Assembly (NCBI RefSeq): GCF_047238185.1
Contig: NZ_JBDFMI010000006.1
Span: 1-64,000, forward strand
Direction of reading: 5' to 3'
DNA length: 64,000 nt
DNA from: Bacillus_AD sp047238185
GTDB lineage: Bacteria > Bacillota > Bacilli > Bacillales > DSM-1321
Positions 1-6,923 of the stretch are shown here, piece after piece. The translations under genes were made by a program, and so were the position numbers. A model generated the notes under the pieces. It made no database searches and had not been told where the DNA came from. It saw nothing but the letters and a program-made list of their open reading frames with translations. How positions within the stretch are numbered: the first letter of the stretch is position 1; every line of letters starts with the position of its first letter.

Positions 1-3
1 AAT

Positions 4-549
4 TTAAATTTTGAAATTAGCCATTGCTTTGTCCATAATGTCTTGGTTAACTCCTATATAACGACGAGTGATATTAGGTGAGGAGTGATTAAATATTTCC
101 TGTAGCATCGCCACATCTTTTCCTTGTTGATAATAAAAGTGGTATCCAAATGTCTTTCTTAATGTATGAGTCCCTATATTTTGAAGGTTAAATTCATCAG
201 CTACTTCTCGTAATATTTTATATGCCATTGAACGTCCAATGGGTTTATTTACGCCTTCTCTACTTTTAAATATAAAGTGATCATCACTCATACCTTGGAT
301 AAAATGCTTTAATTCTCTTTTTAAAGAAGGTGTTATCCTAATCCACTTTTGCTTATCTGTTTTTTGCTCCCTGATAGCAATATGCATACCTTTTACATCT
401 TTGACTTTTAGTTTCAAAATATCTGAAATTCTTAACCCTGTATTTATTCCTGTCACAAAAAGGATATAGTCTCTTTCATTTTTGTTTTTGAGATAGGCCT
501 TGATTGCTTCGACCTTTTCCATATCTCTTATAGGCTGGACAAAGTTCAC
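4..549 (-). CDS. Phage solo tyrosine recombinase (catalytic-domain only)
   Basis: A 181-residue protein with the catalytic set of tyrosine recombinases: Arg in GINTGLRISD near residue 45, the H-x-x-R pair in HTLRKTFGYHFY near 130, a second His in NHSSPNITRRY, and the Tyr in RRYIG. It lacks the N-terminal arm-binding and core-binding domains of a true integrase. The start is taken as GTG at 549, placed 8 bases after an AAAGGAG; an upstream ATG at 585 is possible but lacks a ribosome site and would add residues absent from the paralogue at 7158-7700. Such short recombinases often sit just before the packaging genes in Bacillus prophages. Its substrate is unknown. Confidence 0.85.
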   Translation of the reverse strand: MNFVQPIRDMEKVEAIKAYLKNKNERDYILFVTGINTGLRISDILKLKVKDVKGMHIAIREQKTDKQKWIRITPSLKRELKHFIQGMSDDHFIFKSREGVNKPIGRSMAYKILREVADEFNLQNIGTHTLRKTFGYHFYYQQGKDVAMLQEIFNHSSPNITRRYIGVNQDIMDKAMANFKI

Positions 550-707
550 AAGCTTGTCTCCTTTCAAAAAGAAAAGACGCTGCATTTTAGCAACGTCTTA
601 ATATTCAAATGGCTACCAACCAATTCAATTCCCATAACCATTATAACGAATTCAGAATAAGGAACACAAACATTGTAATAATTGTTTAAAGTGTAAAATG
701 TGTAAAC

Positions 708-1352
708 CTAAACAGACAATTCTTCTTTATATATTAACCATGCCAGCTGTTTAACGATGCTCTTTTTTATTTCATTTAACCGGACCCTTGATAGACTCAT
801 ATGAATGGCAATTGCCGTCATTGTTTCTCCATCCATAATGCATTCTAATACAGTACGTTCTTTCTCATTCCCCAAAGAAATAACAGCAGCGTCCATTTTC
901 TCAATCTTCCTGTTTAACTCAATGTACCTCTTATACATCCTTTGCTCTCGATCATCTAAGTTCTTTAGCTCTGCCTGGCTTAATCCAGAAGATCCTTTCG
1001 GTAAACCAGCTTCATCTCCATATTGTGCCACGCCTGAACTAATTGACAGAGAAGGATCCTTGAATAACTCATTTGCTAACCTTACTCTTTCATTTCTCAT
1101 CCACTTATAATTTTTCAGGTCCTCTTCAGTTTTTTGAACAATATCTAAGGCTGGTTCAATATCCAAGAAGGAAATCTGATCTTCATCTATTTTTAAAACC
1201 GGCAATTCTTCTTTGTGCCATTCTTTACAATCCTCAATTTCTCCAATGCTTTTCTGATGTACTCTGCAGATGCTTTTTTCTCCCCATAGGCTTCCAGGGC
1301 AGTTTATACAAATGGTTTCACAGAATTGGCGTTTAGGAATGGTTGTTTTCAT
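708..1352 (-). CDS. Phage late-gene regulator-like protein (zinc-finger N-terminus, HTH C-terminus)
   Basis: A 214-residue protein. Residues 10-35 hold Cys and His spaced like a small zinc site (CETICINCPG then SICRVH). The middle is charged and helical (RMYKRYIELNRKIEKMDAAV). The last 45 residues look like a sigma-70 region 4 or ArpU-type helix-turn-helix (ERTVLECIMDGETMTAIAIH, then LSRVRLNEIKKS). Its place at the left end of the early region, next to the solo recombinase, is where Bacillus phages carry the ArpU/RinA-like activator of late genes. The start follows AAGGAGAGATTAA. The family assignment is by shape and position, not by a strong motif. Confidence 0.6.
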   Translation of the reverse strand: MKTTIPKRQFCETICINCPGSLWGEKSICRVHQKSIGEIEDCKEWHKEELPVLKIDEDQISFLDIEPALDIVQKTEEDLKNYKWMRNERVRLANELFKDPSLSISSGVAQYGDEAGLPKGSSGLSQAELKNLDDREQRMYKRYIELNRKIEKMDAAVISLGNEKERTVLECIMDGETMTAIAIHMSLSRVRLNEIKKSIVKQLAWLIYKEELSV

Positions 1353-1593
1353 TTAATCTCTCCTTGTCTTCCCTTGTTTCAATCATGTTCTTTACCTTTT
1401 CATAACAACCCATTAAGGTACTGGAGCATTCATGATAGTCACTATTCCAAAGTTCATATAATCCAAACTGATTTTTTTGAACATACAAGCCAGCTATTGT
1501 TAACCGGCTTGTATTATCTAAAATAGAAAGTTGGTTGAAAATTGGGTCATCAGCAGGGCCTAATTCGTGGTAAATATTTAATTGTTCGACCAT
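1333..1593 (-). CDS. Hypothetical phage protein, 86 aa
   Basis: Not recognised. The reading frame overlaps the start of the next gene by 20 bases, as is normal in a packed phage operon. It is a small soluble acidic protein with a mixed sheet-like first half (SRLTIAGLYVQKNQFGLYEL) and a helical tail. An AGGTCC lies just before the ATG, which is a weak ribosome site. Confidence 0.6.
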   Translation of the reverse strand: MVEQLNIYHELGPADDPIFNQLSILDNTSRLTIAGLYVQKNQFGLYELWNSDYHECSSTLMGCYEKVKNMIETREDKERLNENNHS

Positions 1594-1599
1594 AAGGAC

Positions 1600-1893
1600 C
1601 TACATATCTACAAGCTCTGATGATTCATACAATGACAGCTTGCCTTCTAATTCTTTAATATAAATCTCTTGTTCTTCCATGCGCTTTTTCATGCCATATA
1701 TATAGTGGGCTTGATCCACATTTTCTTGCATAGCATGATCAGCAAGTTGTTGTACTGTCCAAGAGGAAGGATTAAATGGTTCCAAATATTTTTCTGAACC
1801 TTTTATAATCTGTTCTCTTCTGATGGTTTCTCTATAGCTTTCGGCCTGTCTATATAAAGGATGTGTTAAATGTCTTTCAAGATTACTGCGCAT
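1600..1893 (-). CDS. Hypothetical phage protein with C-terminal coiled coil, 97 aa
   Basis: Not recognised. The C-terminal half (about residues 55-90) has heptad-like Met, Ile and Leu spacing with many Glu and Lys (MKKRMEEQEIYIKELEGKL), which suggests a short coiled coil. The start overlaps the end of the preceding gene by 11 bases and its ribosome site (AAGGGGAAAG) lies inside that gene, so the two are probably translationally coupled. Confidence 0.65.
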   Translation of the reverse strand: MRSNLERHLTHPLYRQAESYRETIRREQIIKGSEKYLEPFNPSSWTVQQLADHAMQENVDQAHYIYGMKKRMEEQEIYIKELEGKLSLYESSELVDM

Positions 1894-2167
1894 TTATCTT
1901 TCCCCTTCTTTTAACAGGATGTGTGGCTGCTGTTTTTTCATCCCATCCTTTTTTTATTCGCTTATTAAATGTGACTCTTGATATTCCGAATTTCTCAGCG
2001 ATCAATTTCCACTCTTTCCATTTGCCTCTGTTCTGTTTTTTAACAGGCTGCATTATTGCTCTTTCTATATCCCATCCTTGGTGATAAACTCGACTTTTTA
2101 ACGATTTTTCACTAATTCCATTAAGTTCAGCTATTGCATAATGTTCTGGCGTAAGATAATTTTTCAA
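1883..2167 (-). CDS. Phage protein with two tandem HTH-like modules, 94 aa
   Basis: The protein is an internal duplication. Module 1 reads GISEKSLKSRVYHQGWDIER and module 2 reads FGISRVTFNKRIKKGWDEKT, each followed by A-(x3-4)-P-V-K. This G-(I/V)-S-x4-x-x-R-x-x-x-G-W pattern is common in phage DNA-binding proteins and in regions attached to HNH or AP2 domains, so DNA binding is likely. The start is TTG at 2167, eight to nine bases after a full AAAGGAGG. Its partner or target is unknown. Confidence 0.7.
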   Translation of the reverse strand: MKNYLTPEHYAIAELNGISEKSLKSRVYHQGWDIERAIMQPVKKQNRGKWKEWKLIAEKFGISRVTFNKRIKKGWDEKTAATHPVKRRGKINAQ

Positions 2168-2181
2168 AATCCTTACCTCCT

Positions 2182-2379
2182 TTAATCATCTTCCAATAGA
2201 ACTAAATTCAATCTATTTTTACTATTCTGTATTCTTTTTCGGTAAGAGGGATAGGTCATGTAGAGTAAGAAATCAATTGTTTTCTTGGTTTCAATACTGA
2301 TCTGACGTATGTTACCTTCAGTAATAAATTCTTCTCCTTTATATAAAGCATAAATTCTTTCATACCAAGGAATGGACAT
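2182..2379 (-). CDS. Hypothetical phage protein, 65 aa
   Basis: Not recognised. A short basic protein with a helical centre (IRQISIETKKTIDFLLYMTY). The ATG lies eight bases after AGGAGG. A 12-base element found before two other genes (plus-strand 2401-2412) sits just upstream of this ribosome site; see findings. Confidence 0.65.
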   Translation of the reverse strand: MSIPWYERIYALYKGEEFITEGNIRQISIETKKTIDFLLYMTYPSYRKRIQNSKNRLNLVLLEDD

Positions 2380-2402
2380 TCATAAGACCTCCTATAACTT
2401 AC

Positions 2403-2672
2403 TCACTGCTTTAATCTGTACTTATGGTTAAAATTGTAGTCTGTATAATTAATCTGAATATGCCCTAAATCTAAGCACCAATCTAAATAAGTGTGTTTTG
2501 GGTTGCCTTTTTCAGCTCCATTGGAAGTAATACCCCATTTGCGCTTAGTATTTATATCAGTGTCATTGCCGTATTTTTCAAAACTACGTTTTCGAATTTG
2601 CTTAAAATTACAGATGGATATGTTTTTATTTCCCTTATCAAACCACCAATCCATTAACCTCTCTTTAAGCAT
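2403..2672 (-). CDS. Hypothetical phage protein, 89 aa
   Basis: Not recognised. Rich in Trp, Asn, Lys and Asp (WWFDKGNKNISICNF). No membrane segment or signal. The ribosome site is AAGGGGTGA. The last codons (Leu-Lys-Gln-stop) form part of a repeated 12-base element that precedes the next gene's ribosome site. Confidence 0.6.
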   Translation of the reverse strand: MLKERLMDWWFDKGNKNISICNFKQIRKRSFEKYGNDTDINTKRKWGITSNGAEKGNPKHTYLDWCLDLGHIQINYTDYNFNHKYRLKQ

Positions 2673-2676
2673 TATT

Positions 2677-2865
2677 TCACCCCTTTATAGGACATATTGC
2701 TTTAAAATACTTCTTTGTATGTGAACCAACGTCAGTTTGCACATAATTAATACCATCTGCGGTAGTACCTGAACCAATCACTTTCCCAATTTGACTAACT
2801 ACAATTGAGCCTGGAAACTTCCGATGTTTAAATGTATAAGATTCTCCTACATTAGCTTCTTTCAT
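2677..2865 (-). CDS. Hypothetical phage protein, small beta-type fold, 62 aa
   Basis: Not recognised. The sequence alternates short hydrophobic strands and polar turns (GESYTFKHRKF, GSIVVSQIGKVIGSG, YVQTDVGSHTKKYFKAIC), which fits a small SH3-like or OB-like barrel; that is only an impression. A GAGGGAG ribosome site lies upstream, preceded by the 12-base junction element at plus-strand 2887-2898. Confidence 0.6.
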   Translation of the reverse strand: MKEANVGESYTFKHRKFPGSIVVSQIGKVIGSGTTADGINYVQTDVGSHTKKYFKAICPIKG

Positions 2866-2897
2866 ATTTTATTCTCCCTCATTTAAACTCACTGCTT

Positions 2898-3074
2898 TTA
2901 ATACATACTAGAATCCGATTCAAACCCACAATTTTTACAACTGTAATGTCCGTCTTCCCCTACATAGCAATCCCAAGCTCCACACTTGCATGTTGTCCAT
3001 TCACAATCACATTCAGGACCATTCTCTTTTGCACCGCATCCTATGCAGGTGTCATGAAGTCCGATCATTTTCAT
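2898..3074 (-). CDS. Phage zinc-ribbon protein, 58 aa
   Basis: Eight or more Cys are arranged as paired knuckles: CIGCG, then CDCEWTTCKCGAWDC, then CKNCGF near the C-terminus. This predicts one or two bound zinc ions and a rubredoxin-like or zinc-ribbon fold. The start is placed at 3074 because GGAGGG lies nine bases before this ATG; an upstream ATG at 3131 has no ribosome site and would cross the 12-base junction element at 3093-3104. The function is unknown; DNA, RNA or protein contact are all possible. Confidence 0.7.
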   Translation of the reverse strand: MKMIGLHDTCIGCGAKENGPECDCEWTTCKCGAWDCYVGEDGHYSCKNCGFESDSSMY

Positions 3075-3407
3075 GAGCAATCTCCCTCCGATACTCACTG
3101 CTTTATTGTGTTTCCTGAATAAAAAATCCATATTAAGGTAAAAATACTAATAGCAACATCATCTCAGTGCTGTATATCAGAAGGAGGGGAATACTTCTTC
3201 CCTTCCAAGATAAAAAAGTGTAGTATCCTTCATGAAAATATGGTAATTTAAGTTTAAATCCCGTTTCTCATCTTTTATAGATGGGAATTTTTTTATTCAC
3301 AAAGGGATAATAAACTCCATATAATACATTACTTCTCTTGCATCACCATTTTCTTTTTAACCTACTCAGATTCTGGGTAGGTTTTTAATTCTATCAGTAG
3401 TCTATTT
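3075..3407. other. Gene-free prophage interval with several hairpins
   Basis: No convincing reading frame is seen on either strand. The interval has a GGAGGGGA/TCCCTTCC hairpin (3183-3206), a plus-strand terminator-like hairpin (3265-3294) and a second inverted repeat with a T tail on the plus strand (3359-3390). A possible minus-strand promoter is TTGTGA, 17 bases, TATAAA, read from about 3303 to 3275; it would serve the zinc-ribbon gene and those after it. Confidence 0.5.
3265..3294 (+). terminator. Intrinsic-terminator-like hairpin on the + strand
   Basis: TTCTCATC pairs with GATGGGAA (one G-U pair) around a seven-base loop and is followed by seven T. It is oriented opposite to all neighbouring phage genes. 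Confidence 0.45.
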
Positions 3408-3572
3408 TTAATTATTTTTAGAATTAATACCATTGACCACGGCTATAATCTCATTAACCTTGTCGATCAATTCGTTACAAACCTTCCCAAGTGCTTGTAC
3501 ATCCTCTCGGGAATCATGAAATATTACTCGTTGCTTTGATTTTCCTATTTTTGTTTTTATAGGTTTGATCAT
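3408..3572 (-). CDS. Small hypothetical phage protein, 54 aa
   Basis: An ATG at 3572 lies ten bases after GGGAGG and opens a 54-residue frame ending in Lys-Asn-Asn. The product has a basic start (MIKPIKTKIGKSKQR) and an amphipathic helix (EDVQALGKVCNELIDKVNEI). It follows the direction and spacing of the operon. Not recognised; a real gene is likely because of the strong ribosome site. Confidence 0.6.
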   Translation of the reverse strand: MIKPIKTKIGKSKQRVIFHDSREDVQALGKVCNELIDKVNEIIAVVNGINSKNN

Positions 3573-3613
3573 TTCTGGTTTTCCTCCCGCATTTTCGCCA
3601 ACTTTACTTTTCC

Positions 3614-3772
3614 TTAATCAATTGTAATAGTGAAGTTTTTATCTTCATCAAGTGTGATTTCTATCGTTTCAATTCCATTCATACAGTCACTAAATTGAAG
3701 CATTTCATGGCCTTTTGTTCTGATGACATTAACAAGCTCTTCAACTGTATTTGCTCCATACTGGACGCTCAT
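3614..3772 (-). CDS. Small hypothetical phage protein, 52 aa
   Basis: An acidic protein with a sheet-like C-terminus (IETIEITLDEDKNFTITID). Two starts compete. The ATG at 3772 follows GGAGGG by nine bases and is preferred. The ATG at 3802 overlaps the stop of the upstream gene as ATGA, has no clear ribosome site and would add ten residues. Not recognised. Confidence 0.6.
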   Translation of the reverse strand: MSVQYGANTVEELVNVIRTKGHEMLQFSDCMNGIETIEITLDEDKNFTITID

Positions 3773-3798
3773 GTTGGCCTTCCCTCCACTCAAAATTT

Positions 3799-3972
3799 TC
3801 ATTTCTTCCGATTTCTTTTCCTGGCTGCCTTTGTCTCTTTCCTTTTAACCTTTCTCTGTTTAATGACTTTTTTATCATAATCAGTGAGAGGTGCTCTTTT
3901 TCTCCTGGTAACAATAGGTGAAGGATTCGTTATCTCCTCCAGCGCAGCCAAATATACTGACGGTACGTACAT
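3799..3972 (-). CDS. Small very basic phage protein, 57 aa
   Basis: An ATG at 3972 lies after AAAGGAGG. The second half is almost wholly Lys and Arg (KKVIKQRKVKRKETKAARKR), so the protein probably binds nucleic acid. Its stop TGA overlaps an in-frame ATG of the following gene. Not recognised. Confidence 0.6.
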   Translation of the reverse strand: MYVPSVYLAALEEITNPSPIVTRRKRAPLTDYDKKVIKQRKVKRKETKAARKRNRKK

Positions 3973-4057
3973 AAAGAACCTCCTTTACTCTTTTGTTTCT
4001 AAAAAAAATATATAAAAATACCGCCTGTCGATTGAACAGTACGGTATTTTTTAAACG

Positions 4058-4246
4058 TTATTTTTTATTTCTATTTCTGCTTTTTGGATTTTCTTGGTCC
4101 TTTACTAAAATCCAACTGTTACCAATTTTACGAGCAATTACATCTCCACTTTGACATAATCCTTTAACTCGATCTGGAGAAAGCCCCCAAAGCTCACCAG
4201 CTTCTTTAACACCCATAATAAGATCTAATACACTTTTGTTATTCAT
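4058..4246 (-). CDS. Helix-turn-helix DNA-binding protein (excisionase-like fold), 62 aa
   Basis: The pattern VKEAGELWGLSPDRVKGLCQ followed by GDVIARKIGNSWIL is that of the MerR/excisionase-like winged HTH: a helix with Ala and Trp, a recognition helix, then the wing with R-K-I-G-x-x-W-I. The start at 4246 is set by GGAGGA nine bases upstream; it overlaps the end of the AP2-domain gene by eight bases. Small proteins of this type act as phage excision factors or local regulators. It is far from the integrase, so the excisionase role is uncertain. Confidence 0.7.
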   Translation of the reverse strand: MNNKSVLDLIMGVKEAGELWGLSPDRVKGLCQSGDVIARKIGNSWILVKDQENPKSRNRNKK

Positions 4247-4712
4247 CGATGTTTTCCTCCAGATTTGGTAAGTGTTTATTTTCCAATAACAAGCGCCCAT
4301 TATAATAGGCATCTTCAGCCGTTTTAAACCCTGATTTGTAATATTGCTTACCTGCCACCGTTATCCATGCTCTATAGCGAAGCTCCTTCGATTTTCGAGT
4401 GTAATACTTACTCACACCTCTGTATCCAGTAGAGCTATCACTGCGTGGAACTTGCCCTTTAAATAAAGACGTAACCACACCATCAACACGTTTTGCATCG
4501 TACTGGTATCGTAAATTTTCTTCTTCTTGAGATTTCTTCAAGCATCCACATGATTTAGTTTCACCTGTTGTTAAGTAAACTCCTTTAATGGTAATGCTCT
4601 TTCCACATTCACATTTACAATCCCACGCAATACGGTTATTTATCTTATTATCAGCTATTTTAATAACGGTTAACCTACCGTAAGTATTCCCTGTTAAATC
4701 CTTTATTTTCAT
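4239..4712 (-). CDS. Zinc-motif plus AP2/ERF DNA-binding domain protein, 157 aa
   Basis: Residues 1-60 have GNTYGRLTVIK, then WDCKCECGKS, then GETKSCGCLKKS: four Cys of a zinc module that precedes HNH or AP2 domains in many phage endonucleases. Residues 95-150 form an AP2 domain (TGYRGVSKYY, then RYRAWITVAGKQYYKSGFKT, then AEDAYYNGRLL). There is no HNH or GIY-YIG nuclease motif, so this is either a stand-alone DNA-binding protein or the remnant of a homing endonuclease. It overlaps both neighbours by a few bases (ATGA with the upstream gene). Confidence 0.8.
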   Translation of the reverse strand: MKIKDLTGNTYGRLTVIKIADNKINNRIAWDCKCECGKSITIKGVYLTTGETKSCGCLKKSQEEENLRYQYDAKRVDGVVTSLFKGQVPRSDSSTGYRGVSKYYTRKSKELRYRAWITVAGKQYYKSGFKTAEDAYYNGRLLLENKHLPNLEENIDE

Positions 4713-5104
4713 ATCTTTGCAATAACCTTAGCGTTATCAATTCTAGCTTCGCCTTCGTCTAATTGACTATCTTTTGATAAATGACCACCAACAAGGATAA
4801 CTTGCTTATCTCCGTATATTTTGTTGAATTCAACAGCTTTTTCTATTCTTCCAGCTAGATCTTCAGCATCTTCTTCACTTAGCCAAGCTTCTAATTCGAT
4901 TTCAGTAGCACAAGTGCCGTTTGTTCTTTCTCCTTCTTCGCCATCGCTATCATAAGTTGAACAATCATTTTCAAAATCCCACTCATAACTTTCTCTTGCA
5001 TAATCACCGACTTCGTAATTTTCATCATCACATAAGCTTCTTACCCCAACAGATTTATTTTTATAATTTTTTATAATATCCAATGCGATGGCTAAGTAAT
5101 CCAT
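4709..5104 (-). CDS. Acidic hypothetical phage protein, 131 aa
   Basis: Not recognised. Strongly acidic (WDFENDCSTYDSDGEEGERT), with a C-terminal part resembling a short alpha/beta unit (KQVILVGGHLSKDSQ). High negative charge is typical of DNA-mimic and inhibitor proteins but is not proof. The start at 5104 follows AAAGGAGAA by eight bases. It is the first gene after the promoter at 5146-5174, which is bracketed by two identical palindromes, so it and the following genes are under specific repression. Confidence 0.65.
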   Translation of the reverse strand: MDYLAIALDIIKNYKNKSVGVRSLCDDENYEVGDYARESYEWDFENDCSTYDSDGEEGERTNGTCATEIELEAWLSEEDAEDLAGRIEKAVEFNKIYGDKQVILVGGHLSKDSQLDEGEARIDNAKVIAKI

Positions 5105-5120
5105 TTCCCATTCTCCTTTT

Positions 5121-5181
5121 ATAACCGTTATCGGTTGATATATATAATATATCATACATATTAATAACCGTCAACGGTTAT
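5121..5181 (-). promoter_or_regulatory. Phage promoter bracketed by two AACCG-N4-CGGTT operators
   Basis: Read on the - strand: -35 TTGACG (5174-5169), 17-base spacer, -10 TATATT (5151-5146). One palindrome, ATAACCG-TCAA-CGGTTAT (5164-5181), covers the -35 box. A second, AACCG-TTAT-CGGTT (5123-5136), lies just after the predicted start of transcription. Their centres are 43 bases apart, about four helical turns, so a dimeric repressor could bind both on one face. The repressor is not identified. Confidence 0.75.
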
Positions 5182-5299
5182 AAAGGAAATATTATTAATA
5201 CCGTACTATTGAATTTTCGAAGAACAATAAACCTTATTAATTCTAATTAGCGTACATAATCAATCTTTTGTTTCCTACGCTTAATCTACGGAATTTGTA

Positions 5300-5503
5300 T
5301 CACTCAAATGCTTCCTGTAGTGCTATATCTACATCTTCGCCTGTTCCTTCACGCCACGCCTTTTCAATATTTTCAAGTTTCTCTGCTTGTTTAATGAGCC
5401 AATCTTTTTCTGCTTTTATTAGTTCTGTATCAAAAACTGTTTTATTCTTTAATATATATAGCCAAACAGAATCATCTTTTTTTTTGATAGTATTCAAATC
5501 CAT
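5300..5503 (-). CDS. Hypothetical phage protein, 67 aa
   Basis: Not recognised. Helical and charged (IKAEKDWLIKQAEKLENIEK). AAAGGATGA precedes the ATG. It shares the (D/E)WLI-x4-K-(A/K)-(E/A)-E pattern with the next gene upstream in the operon (5580-5840: EWLIERTKKAEEL), which suggests a common origin of the two. Confidence 0.6.
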   Translation of the reverse strand: MDLNTIKKKDDSVWLYILKNKTVFDTELIKAEKDWLIKQAEKLENIEKAWREGTGEDVDIALQEAFE

Positions 5504-5579
5504 TTTTTATAATCATCCTTTCTGTGTCGCACAATCCTTCTACTGCGAAACAAAATAATTCTTCTGTTGCCTATTCAAA

Positions 5580-5840
5580 CTAATACAAACGAATAACTGT
5601 ATCCAAATTAGCAAGAATAAACTCTCTTTCTTCTTCCTTGATATTTTCATTTCCGAAAATAAATTTATGAAGATTTTCAATAACATCGTTCTGTTTTCGA
5701 GCTATAAGGTCTAATTCTTCTGCTTTTTTAGTCCGTTCTATAAGCCACTCCATATCAAGTGCGTTTAAGCTATTTATGCGATACCCTTCTCTCTTTTGTT
5801 CGCCTATAATGCCCCTAATTTGGTTTAATCGTATGCTCAT
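5580..5840 (-). CDS. Hypothetical phage protein, 86 aa
   Basis: Not recognised. Helical (MEWLIERTKKAEELDLIARK, then EEEREFILANLDTVIRLY). The start at 5840 is chosen because GGGGAGGA lies just upstream; an in-frame ATG at 5870 overlaps the previous gene and has no ribosome site. It resembles the 67-residue protein at 5300-5503 around the EWLI helix. Confidence 0.65.
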   Translation of the reverse strand: MSIRLNQIRGIIGEQKREGYRINSLNALDMEWLIERTKKAEELDLIARKQNDVIENLHKFIFGNENIKEEEREFILANLDTVIRLY

Positions 5841-5866
5841 CTTTCTTCCTCCCCTATTTGGAATGA

Positions 5867-6577
5867 TCAATCATACTCTGGATTAGAAATTTCTAATTCA
5901 CATTTTTCTTCATCTACAACAATTCTTGCTCCACTTGTATAGATTTTGAATAACGTTTCTTCGAGACCACTTAGACCTCGCATTACAGCCTTAATATCAA
6001 AATCTTGAATAAACCTTTTTCTACTGTACTCATCATCATTAATCTTAACTGAGTACAATTCACCTTCTTTACTTACATGTAATCTATACTTGCAAGAATA
6101 TTCATCAATATCATTTCGCGCATCTAGCCCTATCCAATACGAACCGTAAGGATCATCAACATGCATACTCATTTCGTGATATTCGTCATATCCAATTTCA
6201 TTTAAATCTTCAATTTCCTTAGACAGTTCTTTCACTAAATCTGACAACTTATATTCACGCTTTGTATCAGATAACAAACCATCGATTTGATTTTTGATTT
6301 GTGCAACACCTTGATTTGTAATTTCATCATCCAATTTATCCTTAATAGCTTTTAAAATTAAGTGATTATACGATGCTAGATTCAAATCCTTGAAATTGAT
6401 TTGTAGAGCTTCTTTTGCAGTCTCTTTAAGCTCCTTGGAAAAGTCACTCCAATTACCGAACAGATCCTTTACAACATCATTAATTGTTGAAGCAACATGC
6501 TTATCAACAATCTCCTGCACCTTTCCCTCAGACTCCATTTTCGCTAAACTAGCAACAACCATTTTATTTAAATCCAT
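5867..6577 (-). CDS. Hypothetical phage protein, 236 aa
   Basis: Not recognised. The first half is helical and acidic (KMESEGKVQEIVDKHVAS, then WSDFSKELKETAKEAL); the second half is sheet-like (YRLHVSKEGELYSVKINDDE). No Cys clusters, Walker motif or membrane helix. GGAGG lies eight bases before the ATG. Its leader holds a 20-base element that is also found before the XRE gene upstream (18 of 20 bases match). Confidence 0.6.
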   Translation of the reverse strand: MDLNKMVVASLAKMESEGKVQEIVDKHVASTINDVVKDLFGNWSDFSKELKETAKEALQINFKDLNLASYNHLILKAIKDKLDDEITNQGVAQIKNQIDGLLSDTKREYKLSDLVKELSKEIEDLNEIGYDEYHEMSMHVDDPYGSYWIGLDARNDIDEYSCKYRLHVSKEGELYSVKINDDEYSRKRFIQDFDIKAVMRGLSGLEETLFKIYTSGARIVVDEEKCELEISNPEYD

Positions 6578-6598
6578 GATTAATCCTCCTCAATAATT

Positions 6599-6618
6599 TT
6601 TAGGAAACATAATACAAA
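6599..6618 (-). promoter_or_regulatory. 20-base leader element, copy 1
   Basis: On the - strand TTTGTATTATGTTTCCTAAA, just before the ribosome site of the 236-residue gene. It matches 18 of 20 bases of the element at 6930-6949 in front of the XRE gene, so both genes are probably bound by the same regulator. Confidence 0.5.
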
Positions 6619-6624
6619 TTTCAT

Positions 6625-6903
6625 TTATGAGTGTATTTCCTTCAAAAGTGCATCTATGCCCTTTTCAATCCGATGAACCTTATCAAGTTTCAAGTTATTT
6701 TTCCCAAACAAAAAGTCATATGAGCATCCGAAATAATCTGCGATTTTCTTCATCGTTAAATAATCCGGATACGCTCGATCACTTTCCCACATTCTTAAAG
6801 CTGTGTGAGACTTTCCAATTGCTTCTGCTAACTGAGCTCCTGTAATACCTTCTATATCACGAAGCTTTTTTAATCTCTTTGCGAATGTATCAAGATTGTC
6901 CAT
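6625..6903 (-). CDS. XRE-family transcriptional regulator, 92 aa
   Basis: Residues 8-65 form a Cro/CI-type HTH: FAKRLKKLRDIEGITGAQLA, then AIGKSHTALRMWESDRAYPD, then a helix ending in YDFLFGKNN. Short XRE proteins of this sort act as secondary phage repressors. The gene has its own leader with a TGTTTA-TTTAG-TAAACA palindrome (6924-6940) and a possible promoter (TTGTAT, 17 bases, CATTAT on the - strand), suggesting autoregulation. GGGAGG precedes the ATG. Confidence 0.85.
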   Translation of the reverse strand: MDNLDTFAKRLKKLRDIEGITGAQLAEAIGKSHTALRMWESDRAYPDYLTMKKIADYFGCSYDFLFGKNNLKLDKVHRIEKGIDALLKEIHS

Positions 6904-6923
6904 TTCACATTACCTCCCGATAA

